From: Pomphorhynchus laevis
Lineage: Eukaryota; Acanthocephala; Palaeacanthocephala; Echinorhynchida; Pomphorhynchidae
Assembly (NCBI GenBank): GCA_012934845.2
Contig: WNNJ02003552.1
Location: forward strand, 80,034-144,033
DNA length: 64,000 nt
Direction: 5' to 3'
The translations under genes and the position numbers were made by a program. The notes below the pieces were generated by a model that saw only the letters and a list, made by a program, of their open reading frames with translations, did no database searches and had not been told where the DNA came from. Shown one piece after another: positions 34,764 to 47,105 of the stretch (positions are counted from its first letter, which is position 1; each line of letters starts with the position of its first letter).

Positions 34764-35557
34764 TGTATAATAATTTCATGTGATATATTGTGTTTAAGCA
34801 AATTGTACGATGGAGATTTTACAATTCTTAGATTGTCATTGCAAATTCTGATTCAGTCAATCTAATATTGATTACAAAAGGTATGGTATTATATACGACG
34901 TGTATTTAATTATTAAAATTATTAAATTGAATTTAATTATTAAAAGCTAATAAATTCTTTATTAGACTATACTGTGAAGGTATACAAATTGTAACCGTCC
35001 TTATTGAATTAAGCAACACATAAAATTATGAAATTAATCTTTATCTAAGATAACAATTTCTGAAAATAATAATTTAAATTAATAAAGATATAAAATTAAA
35101 TAATAATTATATTTAAATAATATAAATAATATTATAATTTAATTATTTTCTGTAAGCATTCAATGTGACAGCAAATGTATTTTGCATAATAAACTCAACT
35201 AACAAGTTATTATAAATTATAATATAATTAATATTAATAATACTCTACAAGCTAGGTTTTCTAAGAAGAAATTTCCTTGAAAGGTGATAAGTAATTAGAC
35301 ATTTTTAAAATTTGTTAAAAATTAACTTTGATTTATATTCATCTCTGTAATAATTGAATTTTTTATTTAATAAAGTTAAATTAATAAAAAAACTCGATTA
35401 TAATCTAAAAATTATATTTCTATAATACGTAACAACCACTAGATATTTCTGATTTTCAATCATTTTTTAATTTGTATATTATATTAGAGATAATATTATT
35501 TAAATCTTTTATATTAGAGATATTATTATAAATAATATAATATGCTAGGTATTCTTG

Positions 35558-35670
35558 AAAACAAGAAGTAAATTTAAAATCTGGAAAATTAGGTGAATTA
35601 GAGAGCGATATAAGTTGAAGCAATGAAATAAAAGTCAATTGCAGAGTCAACTTTTTCCGCAGTTACACAT
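35558..35670 (+). pseudogene. Relic of a cecropin-like peptide exon, type E (middle copy)
   Basis: Collinear with 20,971-21,090 and 7,050-7,145. Remnants of the KLEN...KR and the hinge/tail regions of type B. Multiply broken. Confidence 0.5.
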
Positions 35671-37882
35671 ACTTCGTATTTTTTATAAATTATTTGTACA
35701 ATAGTTATATTAAACGACTAATAAAAATGCAATTTTTTTGTGCTTTAAAATTTTGATTCTTATAGTTATCATTTGAAACAAAATTATTTATATTGGCTTT
35801 TCAATTAAATGTTTGAAGTTAATTTAATTTTGACATATAAAGTGTTAATTTAAAATAATAAATAATTTTAAGAACAGACACGTCACATGATAAATGATGA
35901 ACATAAAAGTACGAAACCACAAACAAGAAAATTTATTTTATAACAATATTAAAATGTTAAAAAACATTAAAATTATTATATTAATTAAAATAAAATAAAA
36001 AATAAAAATTTTAATTAAAATAATTAATATTAATTATTAATAATTGATTTTTAAAAATTAATCAAATAACAAATAAATATTATCAAATATTTTTGACAAA
36101 ATCCACACATCGTTTGAAATGGTATGATTCCAACATTTTATTTGCTTCTAAAATATAAAATTTTACATGAAAAGATAAACGGTTATTTTTTTAATATTGA
36201 CATGGCATTGTAGATACAAAATAGAATTCTGGAAACATTTTTCATAGAAAATGAGTAAAATAATGTTTATGGAGAGAGCAGTATAAAAAATTTATACTGT
36301 AAGAGAGAGGAATGAAAACATTTTTCCAAAGTTAAATAAATTCGATAATGATTATACACTATATTCGAAAGATTCATGTTAATGTACGGTAGTTTTACTG
36401 AATGAGCTTTAAAGAGCTATTAATGAGCTGTTAAGAAGTTTAAAATGGGTAGAAAGTAAGTGAATGAGTCAATGCTTTAATGATATCATTGTTACAGCTT
36501 ACTAGCTGATCGAAAGCAAGTGAGTATATAGAATGGTATACCATCTAAATAAATCTTTTAAAATGAATTCTATAAAATATACCGAAAATCGTATACTGTT
36601 TTTACACTTTTCTTTTATGATATACAATTTTATTAATAAAATATTTAATATTGTCGAAAAAATTCAATGTTATGATATTACTTAAATATTTTGATAATTA
36701 TTTCCTCATGAGAATTTTAGAGATTTTATACAAAACTAATTAAAACATAATTTTAAATAAATATTAAATAAATTTAATACAAAAATTTATTTGAATTTAA
36801 TTTTCAAGTAATTTAAAAATTATATTTTTTAGTAATTATTTCAGCTTGTTGGAGAGAACGCTTTTATTTTTGAGCGATTTAATAAACTCCGTATTGCAAA
36901 TCACGGTTTAGGCAACACTTGCCTGAATTTTTAATTTTCTTTCTTTGACAATGATTGAACCCATTTTCTACGATTTATAAAACTACGAAATTTGTTTCTC
37001 TTTATGAATTTATATGATAACATTCTCACAGCATTTGATATACCTATTACACATTATCGTGAGTAAACTAATGTCGTCTAAAGGTTTAGACAAAAAACGG
37101 TTTTTTTCGTCAAAATGTTATTTTAGAAAAGCATTTTATTAATGTCCTCTTCTTTTACGCATCAGCTGCATATAAATTCTTTAAGTCTTCTAATTTTCTC
37201 ATCTTTTGTGGTTTTGTCAATTCAGATAAATATTACATTTTGCTCTACCTTCTATTTCTGTAAATATGTTTTACCATTTTAAAACTAATTTTTAAATTTA
37301 TTAGAAATCACTTTTAATACTACTTTAATGATTTGACGCTATTTAAATAAATGCTATTTAACGTTTAGCTAAACTTCTATATTATATTAGTTTTTTTCGT
37401 TATATTGTGTGATCTTGCACATTATAATTTTGTGTTTAACATTCAATAAATTATTTATTATTCTGCTCATATATGTAGAATAAAATAATATTATTTAATA
37501 CTATATATTTTATATCCGTGATATATATTTGTAATATTAAAGTTCGTCTTTTGCAATTTGTAGGTGTATCAGTACAAAAAATTCTGATAAAATTATATTT
37601 TATCAGAATTTAATCGTTAAGAATTAAAATTTTGACAAGCTCAAAAACACTTATTGATATAAAGGGTACTTATAAAAATATACTTATAGAATATTTTTAT
37701 ATGAAAGTATTTATTTCTATTTCTTTATCGTTTGTAAATTTAAGGAATGTAGTACGGGAGTGAAAAATTTATTTCAAACATTTATAGGATTTTGATAGAT
37801 TTTGTTATCAATTTCAGTAAATTATAAACAGTTTTTTTTTAAAGATTTAAAAAATAATAAACCGTTTTATTATTTTTTGCAG

Positions 37883-37912
37883 CTGATAGCAGAAGTGATC
37901 GAAATACTATGA
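37883..37912 (+). other. Candidate micro-exon upstream of type B exon, second copy
   Basis: Same acceptor and sequence as 24,050-24,079. Confidence 0.25.
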
Positions 37913-38088
37913 ATTTTTGAAATAAAACTTCACTCCATTTCTTCGCTTCTATAAATTAAAAAGTAACTTTAAACTTGCTACGATTATTATTATAAAATTT
38001 ATAATTAATTGAATATTCTTTGTATTTCCATAAATTTTTACATTTACTACCTTTTGCAAAATGGTTATTGTTTAGAGATTTCGTTTAG

Positions 38089-38226
38089 AGGATGGGATTT
38101 AAGAAGTCACTGAAGAAGCGAACTAGAAAATTAGAAAAATCGGTGCAGAAGAGAGCGAAGGAAGTTGAAAAACTAGGAAAGGATGCAATCGCACCAGCTG
38201 TTGTTGCCGCAGTTACAATTTTATAA
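38089..38226 (+). CDS. Mature exon, cecropin-like cationic peptide, type B (copy 2)
   Basis: Acceptor tttcgtttag, then AGG ATG in phase 0 and 43 further codons to TAA. It encodes MGFKKSLKKRTRKLEKSVQK, then RAKEVEKLGKDAIAPAVVAA, then VTIL. It differs from copy 1 at three residues (N to K, I to L, T to I) over 44, all conservative for a cationic amphipathic helix, and several of the base changes are silent. This suggests some constraint on the protein. It lies downstream of the type A exon at 34.2 kb on the same strand and in the same phase. The prepro pair at 27.5 kb could therefore in principle be spliced to either. Confidence 0.65.
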   Translation, partial: RMGFKKSLKKRTRKLEKSVQKRAKEVEKLGKDAIAPAVVAAVTIL

Positions 38227-38746
38227 CTTCGTATTGGATAAAAAAAACTTTACACACTTTAAAAACAGCGATTAATTGCTAGTTATAATATATGATCACT
38301 TAATAAAAAGTGCTTTATTTTTGTGCTTTATCATTTTGATTCTTATAGTTATCATTTGAAACAAAATTATTTTTATCAAACATAAAATGTTTGAAGTTAA
38401 TTTAATTGTAACATAAAAAGTTATAAAATAATAAAGTGTTAATTCAAAATATAAAATTATTTTAAGAAGAGAATTCTCAAATGAAAGTACGAAACCTAAA
38501 ACAAGAAAAAAATTAAAACAACACATTAAAATGTAGATAATTAAAATATAAATATGCATTTAAAAAATAAAACAACATTAATTAAAATGTTATTAAAAAA
38601 TTCAGTAAAACGTAGATAATTAATAGGGTATATGTATTTAAAAGATAAAATAGCATTTTTAAAATGTTAGCTTCAAATAAAATTTATGAAATATAATCAA
38701 ATAATCAAATAACATTTGTTAAAATATCTTAATAATAATTTTATCT

Positions 38747-39064
38747 TTGAATTTTCTTGAATTTAAAGATAGAATTGTTCGAACAGTTATGAGCAAACTC
38801 TTTAATTGCAAAATCACCAGGCCAATATCTATGGCAACATGCGAATCATGTTGTAAACAATGTATTGTTGAAAATGGCAGCAAAGCACTTAAAGGAAGAT
38901 TGACAAATAGGCGAGCCCATGGTAATGGATATTGCCTTAAATATCAAATTTTAGATTGTGAAATGGATAGTAAAGTAAGAAAAAAAGATAGCGTTGTTGG
39001 ATACGACAAATTTGAAATGGTCATTGATATACTGAACCTTTTTGGTTCAGTCCAAAATGAATAG
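38747..39064 (+). other. Open frame of 105 codons in a duplicated spacer
   Basis: The frame encodes MNFLEFKDRIVRTVMSKLFN, a CESCCKQC Cys cluster, and KALKGRLTNRRAHGNGYCLK. The collinear sequence at 24.93-25.24 kb does not keep the frame. I do not recognise it. The Cys cluster and the LTNRRAHGNG stretch vaguely recall a PLE endonuclease end, but there is no GIY-YIG motif. More likely a repeat remnant than a gene. Confidence 0.3.
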
Positions 39065-39639
39065 TAAAATAAGAAAAGAAAGATAGCGTTTTTGGATACG
39101 ACAAATTTGATTGGTCATTGATGGACTAAACCTTTTCGAGAAAGCAATTTGAAAATATTTGACAGAATTAAATTTATTCAATTGGTTTATTTTGAGTGTT
39201 ATAGATTATGTTTTATGACTAGTTGATGTTTATTATATATTTGTTTTAGATTGCTGAAAAGCTTAGTTTATTTAAATATTTATTAAAATATTAATGGCCT
39301 ATATTAATTTAATTTTATCTATATAATTTATATTCAGCAGATGGTTTAATTCTTGTTAGATATGCGTTATACCCTTTTATCCATTTTATAATTAATGGAT
39401 GAACTATATAATTTCAACATATATATGTTTATCTTTATAGATTATGTTCTGTGACCAATTGGTGTTTATTAAATCCTTATTTTAGATTGTTGAAAAATCA
39501 TAGTTTATCTAAGCAAAACGTCCAAGTTAAATATTGTTTGTTTAGTTTTTATTAATTATTACTTGTTTGTTTGTTTATTTGCTGATATTTATTTGTTTAA
39601 TATTGTTTGTTTGTTGATAATTATCGTTATATATATGTA

Positions 39640-40620
39640 GACTCAAATTTAACAAGTATTCACCTCACAAATTTCCAGATTCATATTTCCTGCTGTCTAA
39701 GTGTTGATACTCAGGTCATTTCGCCTTGTTTTGTCTTACACCCGAACTTTTATTTGTTGCTTCAAAAGTAACCTGCTTAGTCAAACCGACTTGGTTTGCT
39801 TTTGAAACTTATTTGCACTTTCATATACGTTTTACTGACTGATTGACCAGTCAGTATGGCTGGTTGACCAGTACAGCTAGAAATTTTCCAGCATATGAAA
39901 CATTTAATGTAATGAATTTCTGAAACCGCATTTTTCGAGATACATTCTTCATATTTACACTGATGTGATCAGGAGGTCATTAAATCGGTGCTGGTGATCC
40001 TTTGATTGATTCTTTTATTTATTTGTCAATTTTGCTAGGTCAGGCAAGGTGATTTAGAAGCATTAGCAAGTTACGGTATCATTCCTTAATTACTTCCAAC
40101 TCCATACATAATTCAATCTGTGCTAGATAACAATTCTAGTAGGTGAAGCGTAGATCCACAGATAGAAATGATCTAGGTTTGAATCTGAAAGTGTTAATAT
40201 GGTCAAAAAGAAACTACAGTGATATGCATTCCTCTGATTGGCCCTGTGTACCATTGCAGGCAAATGCGGAAGAAACAAAACACAAATAAATCAGGCTAAA
40301 TTTATTTATGTATTTAATACTGATGTGACATATGATCATTTAATTTGTGCTGGTGATCGTTTGATAGAATCTTTAATTCAATGATCTCCTGATCACATCA
40401 GTATTAGATATTTTAAATATATCGGAATATACGATTTCAGAAATTTATTACATTGAAGGTTTTATATACTGAAGAATTTATAGTTGTACTGGATGGATAA
40501 CCTAGTTCATAAATCGTAGACAATCGATCAAAATAACCCAGGTTTGACTCTGAAAGTGCATATAATAGTGTTCAAAAGAAAACACAGCGGTACAAAGCTT
40601 TCAGAAAGTAAGCGAGATGA
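39640..40620. repeat. T-family tRNA-derived SINE copies in both orientations
   Basis: Plus-strand heads: GATCTAGGTTTGAATCTGA near 40,168 and ACCCAGGTTTGACTCTGA near 40,538 (box-B-like). Tail blocks: AATGATCTCCTGATCACATC (40,379) and, inverted, GATGTGATCAGGAGGTCATT (39,963). Absent from copy 1 of the duplication, so inserted or lost after it. Confidence 0.6.
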
Positions 40621-40639
40621 GTACCAATCTATGATTTAT

Positions 40640-41860
40640 AAAACAAATTCGATTAAATAATTAAATCAGTTAACTGAATTTACAAATTTAATATAATTAT
40701 AAAATAAACAAATCGTAATAATGCTAAATCAAAATTTAATAATTAAATAATAAAATTAATAATTGTTATAAGATTTTTTATAATTTATATCAATCTAAAA
40801 TAAAAAATTGAAATTTAAAAAAAGTCAATTTATATGAATTGACTAATAAATAACATACGTTGTATCAGAATTAGGATTAGAGGTCATCAGGAGGAACTGA
40901 TATGCTATCAGATTTCTGCCCTTTACTCCTCTAACCAACAAAGCAGCGGGGCCAAATACATGCTAATGATGCATTTCCTCTGATAAAACTATCTAGTATC
41001 TTATTCTAATACAAATTATATTATTTATTATCCATCTATAAAAATTTTTCGCTAATGATTTTAAATTTATTTTTAATATTATTGTGTTGATTTATATATT
41101 TTACTATTTTCTGTTTAATTTAGGATTTTTTAAGATTTTTTATAATTTAATTCAAGTTAAAATAAAAAATTGAAATTTAAAATAAACGTCATTTTTATGA
41201 ATTGACTAATAAATAACATACGTTGTATCAGAATTCAGATTAGAGGTCATCAGAAGAAACTGTTATTCTATCAGGTGTCGGCCCCTATTCCTCGACCCAA
41301 ACTAACAACGATGCAAAATGCATGCTAATGACGTATTTCCACTGATAAATCAAATAAGCTAACTGAGTCTACGTATTTAATATAATTATAACATAAACAA
41401 ACCATAATAATAATGCTAAATCAAAATTTAATTATTAAATAATAAAATAAATAATTGATATAAAATTTTTATAATTTAAATCAAGTTAAAATAAACAATT
41501 GAAATTTAAAATAAACGTCATTTTTATGAATTGATTAATAAGTTAAATACGTTGTATCAGAATTAGAATTAGAGGTCATCAGGATAAACAGCTATTCTAT
41601 CAGGTGTCGGCCCCTATTCCTCGACCCAAACTAACAGCGATGCAAAATGCATGCTAATGACGTATTTCCTCTGATAAATCAAACAAGCTAACTGAGTCTA
41701 CGTATTTAATACAATTATAACATAAACAAACCATAATAATAATGCTAAATCAAAATTTTATAATTAAATAATAAAATACATAATTGTTATAAGATTTTAT
41801 AATTTAAATCAAGTTAAAAGAAAAAATTGAAATTTTAAATAAAAGTTTTTCTTTTAATTG
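40640..41860 (-). repeat. Three tandem PLE tails
   Basis: Three successive tail units, each with a structured motif (40,884-40,952; 41,245-41,310; 41,575-41,650), an A+T-rich part and the ACTGAGTCTACGTATTTAAT end block. The first keeps CTGCTTTG and GGGGC-type helices; the other two are more decayed. Coding sequence is almost absent (a trace at 41,030-41,120). Confidence 0.7.
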
Positions 41861-42159
41861 ACTAATAAACAACAGACGTTGCATAAGAAAATATTCGAGA
41901 TTACATATATAAATATATATAATGAGTATGTATGTGCTATCGTTATTTTTAATTTACGTAGTATAAAATACGTAGATTCAGTTATTTTATCTGATTTATA
42001 TAACACATACATACTCATTATATTTATATATAATTTTGTATAAGATTTTATACAATTTATATTTATATAATGATAGAATTTATAATTAAAATTAAAAAAA
42101 ATCAAATTTTATGAATTGACTAATAAATAACAGACGTTATATTAGAATAAGGATTAGAG

Positions 42160-42231
42160 GTCATCAGGAGGAACTGCTATGATATCAGATTTCTGCCCCT
42201 AACTCCTCTACCCAACCTAGCAGCGGGGCCA
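42160..42231 (-). repeat. PLE-tail structured motif, copy 8
   Basis: Minus strand: GGCCCC, GCTGCTAGG, GTAGAGGAGTTAGGGGC, AGAAATCTGATAT, CATAGCAG, TTCCTCCTGATGACC. The helices GCCCC/GGGGC, CTGCTA/TAGCAG and GAGGA/TCCTC can each form. Confidence 0.7.
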
Positions 42232-43167
42232 AAATGTCGAATCTTCACAACACTGCAGAAACCGTATTGATAAAACATTAAAGAATTAGTTGTTAAACAT
42301 TATGTTCAAGCGGAATGCTACGTTTATGAATGGAGAACACAAAATTATTGCAAATTGATGTATTTTTATTCCTTTTCAGTTTTGCTCTAAACCGATAGGT
42401 ATAGTGGGTTTAATAACACTCATTATTAATCAATACGAATAAAAAACAGTAAGATTTTTGTTACAATTTAAAAATGATTATTATTTTACTAATATGTCAA
42501 GTAAAATCTGGAATGTTGTTAGTCAAAGTGTATGGAATTAAAAGTCATAAAGCAGTGATATGATAGCTGATTCTGCAGCGAAATCATCGAGTATCATCTA
42601 GCAAACTTGATTAAAACAAATGAAAGAATCCATTTAAGGACCATCAGAACCAATTCAATGATCTCCTAAGCAAATCACATCAGTGTTATATACAAAGAAA
42701 AATGCTGAAACGGAAGTAGTAGATAGACACAATTTTGATAATCAAAGCTGTCCAAGTGAACTTGCATTAGTCAAACCACTATCAAAGTTGGATTAAGAAA
42801 TAATCTAAGGTACAAAATAATATTGTTAATTAGTAATCGATACGAATTAAATAAACACGATTTAATTGCTAAACATTTTGAAATCAATTTAATAAATGAT
42901 TCTGAATTTAGTAAAATTTCAATTTTATAATGCCATCATAATATTTACTGCAGCATATTTAAAGCCGGCACCAAAGTGGCAATCGGTTGTATGAAAGAAT
43001 AGTTGTCTGTTCACAAATAATTTATTACGTCGGAACGATTATATACAAAGAACAAAGTTCACAGCATTTTTCATTTCATTTCCGAATTGTTTGACATGAA
43101 ATAAATCAAACTGTTTAGCATTAAATATAAAGAATGGCGTTTTATTTCATTCAAAAGAAATTAAGAA

Positions 43168-43381
43168 ATGCTTACTTTCAAACCTTGTTTAATCCTGATA
43201 CTTGCTGTAGCAGTACATTTCATTGTAGTGACTTCGTTTGATAAAGAAGTATTCAAAGATTTAGATGTATAGAGCATTAAAATTATATTGTATGTGATTA
43301 TTTGCATTGCAGTCCGAACATTTGGATCGTAAACATGGTAAAAACATGGGAGCGTTTAATTCAATAAAGCACCAAGACAGG
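43168..43381 (+). CDS. Signal-peptide and propeptide exons, second type (copy 2)
   Basis: Exon 1 is 43,168-43,266 and exon 2 is 43,313-43,381, with the same splice sites and phases as at 27.47 kb. The signal peptide MLTFKPCLILILAVAVHFIV is unchanged; exon 2 differs by one residue (SEHVD to SEHLD). No in-phase mature exon lies downstream on this strand before a broken one at 54.4 kb, because the next peptide module (46.97 kb) is inverted. This cassette is therefore probably orphaned unless it splices over a long distance. Near-identity to copy 1 mainly reflects a recent duplication. Confidence 0.55.
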
Positions 43382-44371
43382 GTAAATCTAATTCAAATAA
43401 TTTGTTAAGGGCTTAAATCTTCTATAATCACATAAATAGCATTTCATAAAAGAAAGATTAAAATATATGTATTTACTTGATAATTTGTTAAATTACGGAA
43501 ACATTTTTGTTCAATTGTCAAATTATTTTGTAAATAAAAGATATATGAATATTTACATCTAATAAATTTACCTTTCTTTTTAAAACGATATAGGTTAAAA
43601 TTTATAAAAATCTTCTTATATTCTATTTATAATAACTTTGTATTACAGAATATAATATGTGGTTTATATTTTGCTACGTACTTACACATTATTTTAAAAT
43701 CTTTTAATCACATTGAATAAAATGATACTCGAAATCATCCAATATTTGCATACTTCTCTTCTTTATATCAAAGTGTTCGTAGCAGATTTGTAAGTACAAA
43801 CTCTGGTGTACATTTACTTAATAATTATGTCATATGGTAGTTATAAAAAACCAAACTTTACTTTAAGTGATTAATGATAATTCCAACTTCAATCATTTAT
43901 TTAGCAATCACTAGTATTAGGATCAACAGTCGACGTATATCCTTATCAAATTGTAATAGATTAATGGTAACTTAAACTAATAATTTAAGTATGTTAAAAT
44001 TCAGCCATTATCACAATTACTACTTTCAACAAGTGACATACATACTTACCAATTAGTAATATAATGTCTTTAACTGATTTTATGCTGTTTCGACTAGTAA
44101 GTCTCATATTCAGTTGTGCAGCAACTTTCTACTGTTGAGAACCAATCAAATCAGCTAACTGAGTCTACGTATTTGATATAATTATAAACTAAACAAAACA
44201 TAATAATGCTAAATCAAAATTTAATAATTAAATAATAAAATTAATAAGTTTTTATAGATTTTCTATAATTTAAATCAAGTTAAAATAAAAAATTGAAATT
44301 TAAAATAAAAGTCAATTTTTATGACTTGAGTAATATATAACAGTCGTTGTATCACAATAAGGATTATATGT

Positions 44372-44870
44372 CATCAGGAGGAACTGCTACGCTATCAGAT
44401 TTCTGGCACTAATTCCTCTTCTCAACATAGCAGCGGGGCCAAATACATGCTAATGATGTATTTCCTCTGATCAAACTATCTAGTATCTTATTCCAATACA
44501 AAGTGTATTATTTATTATCCATCCATACAAATTTCCCACTTAAGAGTTTAAATTTATTCTTTATATTATTGTGTTGATTTATATATTTTACTATTTTCTG
44601 CTTGATGTTATTTTTATAGTAACCTAGTTTAAATATGCATCTATTAAATTATATATTAAATTTTAATTTAAATGATTTTGAAGAAAGCCAATATCATTAC
44701 GTATTGTTGCAATTCTTAAAATTTCATTATTTAATGTATTATATTTTATATTATATGGTATGCATGAATGCTCATGCAAACATATGTTTCTTGTAAATTT
44801 AAATATGTCCTCTTTACGATATAAATTAATAGTATTTTTAATTTAATGTATATATCTTGTAAAATGTCGA
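44372..44870 (-). mobile_element. PLE 3' end: tail motif copy 9 and C-terminal RT fragment
   Basis: Motif at 44,372-44,446 (minus: CTGCTATG and GTAGCAG). The coding remnant at about 44,520-44,870 corresponds to SCIPYNIKYNTLNNEI...ICND...YF. Duplicate of 28,679-29,095, extended by about 100 bp that copy 1 has lost. Confidence 0.65.
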
Positions 44871-45410
44871 AACAGCATAGAGTTAGTTTACGTTGTTTGA
44901 TCTTCACAATTCCTTCAAGCAGAATAAAAATTGGCGGGAAAAGTAAGTCATTTGTTTCATTACCACCACCAATGAAGGAGCTTTGTTTATGTATTTTGTC
45001 GAGCTTACACTCCATATGAGTGTTTTTAAATCCTACTTGTAAGCTCCTGGTAAGCTAATTATTCGTGATGAATACTATCACCTGTGTAATTCCTAGTATA
45101 TGAATGTGTACTAGAAAATCTTATATAGATTCTAAGCAAGAGGCTGCACTTTAATTCAGTTATGTAGCAGCACCCTACTGATGATGAGACTCAAAAGTAG
45201 AAACAGCATGGAGTTAGGTTATGCTTTTTGAGTTATCCCGATTCCTTCAATCAGAATCAAAATTGGGTTTCGCAATTTTATCTTTATCATGCAGTCCAGA
45301 TGATATTTATTACAATTATAGCTTCTGCTTACTTCTCATTTTAATGTTCAATCTAATTATAAAAATCGAATTAATTTATAGTTTGAGATAATACATATTA
45401 ACTTAAGATC
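44871..45410. repeat. Repeat block present only in duplication copy 2
   Basis: Contains two versions of an AGCATAGAGTTAG / AGCATGGAGTTAG unit (44,874 and 45,210), each after a GAAACAGCAT. The second follows CCCTACTGATGATGAGACTC, a hammerhead-like order of CTGATGA then GAAAC. Pairing of stem II is poor. No gene is visible. Confidence 0.45.
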
Positions 45411-45912
45411 AGAGAATATCAATAATTTCTTCTGATTATCTCATCATACCATGATCTTCCTTGCAATTTGTAATTTTAAACCGATAATTAAGAAGTTTAC
45501 GGTATTGTATCTGTTTTAGAAAATTATTAAGATTTCTTCATTTATCTTTTGTGTGCTTGAATAACGTTAGAAAAATATTAATACAATATCGTAAAAATGA
45601 CATTTTTAAATTTACAATAAACACATTTTGACATGAGCATTCATGGATACAAAATTTTACGTATTTTCAATATTTAATGATTTTTATCTTCTTAGGAATA
45701 TTTTATGTTTTTTAATCAATAAATATTCTAAACTAGAATTTTATAATAATAAAACCAAACAATTAACAAATATTTAAATAATCAAAATTTAATAAAAAGA
45801 ATAAATTTAGACTGTTAAATTAAATTTTTTAATGGTAACATTGTAAATAATATAATTATCTCTGTGATAAGAAATGTCGGCGAATAATCAAATTACATAA
45901 GAAGAAAACATA

Positions 45913-46550
45913 ATTGGCTATGAATATAACCACTTCATCCGACTGACGATGACTGCTGGGTGGTTAAGAACGTCTCGGAGTGATACATTAGACTGAAGGA
46001 GCTGATGATCGAAGTCCAGTTATTTAGCAGCAAATATGGATTAAAAATTAATCGTAGCCAGCTGTGTCTCCTGGACCATAGCTTCAAGCGATTTTTCTCA
46101 ATAACATATAATTACATATAATAACACAAAGGAAACTGACACAAAATGAAAGATAAAATATTCTTTTTAAATTAAAACGTTTCGGACACTAGCCTTTGTC
46201 AGTCAACACATCATCAACACTTAAATTATCAAGCTTATATCGTAAACATGTACGACATCAGTCCTGGAAGAATTACTGCTTTCTATGTAATTCCTATGTT
46301 CTTCTCTGCGTATTTTTTACTCTTAATATCAGTCAAACGGAATGAATGATCGTATCGATTCGACTACGATCAGTCATTAATTGACTAATCTAGTATTTCT
46401 CGAGCTGGTTTCTTTTATAAGTGTCAATGATTGGTTCATTGATCAAAATTGTTTTCATTTCGTGTGTGGCGTTTTTGACAATGTGTCGGACTGTACCGTA
46501 TGCTTCGCTATTTTGTTTTAGCACATCCCGTCTTCTATTGTTCGCGCATT
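45913..46550 (-). mobile_element. Penelope family 3, endonuclease end and tail
   Basis: The minus-strand frame 46,390-46,545 encodes ANNRRRDVLKQNSEAYGTVR, then HIVKNATHEMKTILINEPII and ends QLEKY. This matches the end of the Penelope family 1 endonuclease (RANNRRSDIKI...VSHVIENE). Downstream on the same strand, at about 46,165-46,215, lies GACTGACAAAGGCTAGTGTC then CGAAACGTTTTAA, the Penelope-tail hammerhead-like block. A short 3' remnant of a separate Penelope lineage. 45,915-46,110 is an unidentified repeat of higher G+C. Confidence 0.65.
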
Positions 46551-46967
46551 AATTAATTAATACCCTATTAATTATTCACATTTTATTGAATTATTTATTT
46601 TAATAACATTTTAATTAATGTCGTTTTATTTTTTAAATGTATATTAATATTTAAATTACTACATTTTAATGTGTTGTTTTAATTTTTTCTTGTTTTAGGT
46701 TTCGTACTTTCATTTGAGAATTCTCTTCTTAAAATAATTTATTATTTTGAATTAACACTTTATTATTTTATAACTTTTTATGTTAAAATTAAATTAACTT
46801 CAAACATTTTATGTTTGATAAAAATAATTTTGTTTCAAATGATAACTATAAGAATCAAAATGATAAAGCACAAAAATAAAGCGTTTTTTATTAAGTGATC
46901 ATATATTATAACTAGCAATTAATCGCTGTTTTTAAAGTGTGTAAAGTTTTTTTTATCAAATACGAAG

Positions 46968-47105
46968 TTATAAAATTGTAACTGCGGCAACAACAGCTGG
47001 TGCGATTGCATTCTTTCCTAGTTTTTCAACTTCCTTCGCTCTCTTCTGCACCGATTTTTCTAATTTTCTAGTTCGCTTCTTCAGTGACTTCTTAAATCCC
47101 ATCCT
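46968..47105 (-). CDS. Mature exon, cecropin-like cationic peptide, type B (copy 3, inverted)
   Basis: The reverse strand gives AGG ATG and 43 further codons to TAA after the acceptor tttcgtttag. It encodes MGFKKSLKKRTRKLEKSVQK, then RAKEVEKLGKNAIAPAVVAA, then VTIL, differing from copy 2 by one residue (D to N before A-I-A-P). No prepro exon in phase is seen upstream on the minus strand before 62.4 kb. An open frame kept after inversion and local deletion suggests recent duplication or constraint. Confidence 0.6.
   Translation of the reverse strand, partial: RMGFKKSLKKRTRKLEKSVQKRAKEVEKLGKNAIAPAVVAAVTIL

Larger units (their letters stand above)
35020..45912. repeat. Direct segmental duplication, copy 2
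   Basis: Collinear with 20,430-29,592. Extra material in this copy: about 2 kb at 39.6-41.66 kb (SINE copies and PLE-tail tandems) and about 620 bp at 44.78-45.40 kb. Upstream it continues into the A and D exons at 34.2-34.8 kb, which copy 1 lacks. Confidence 0.85.
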
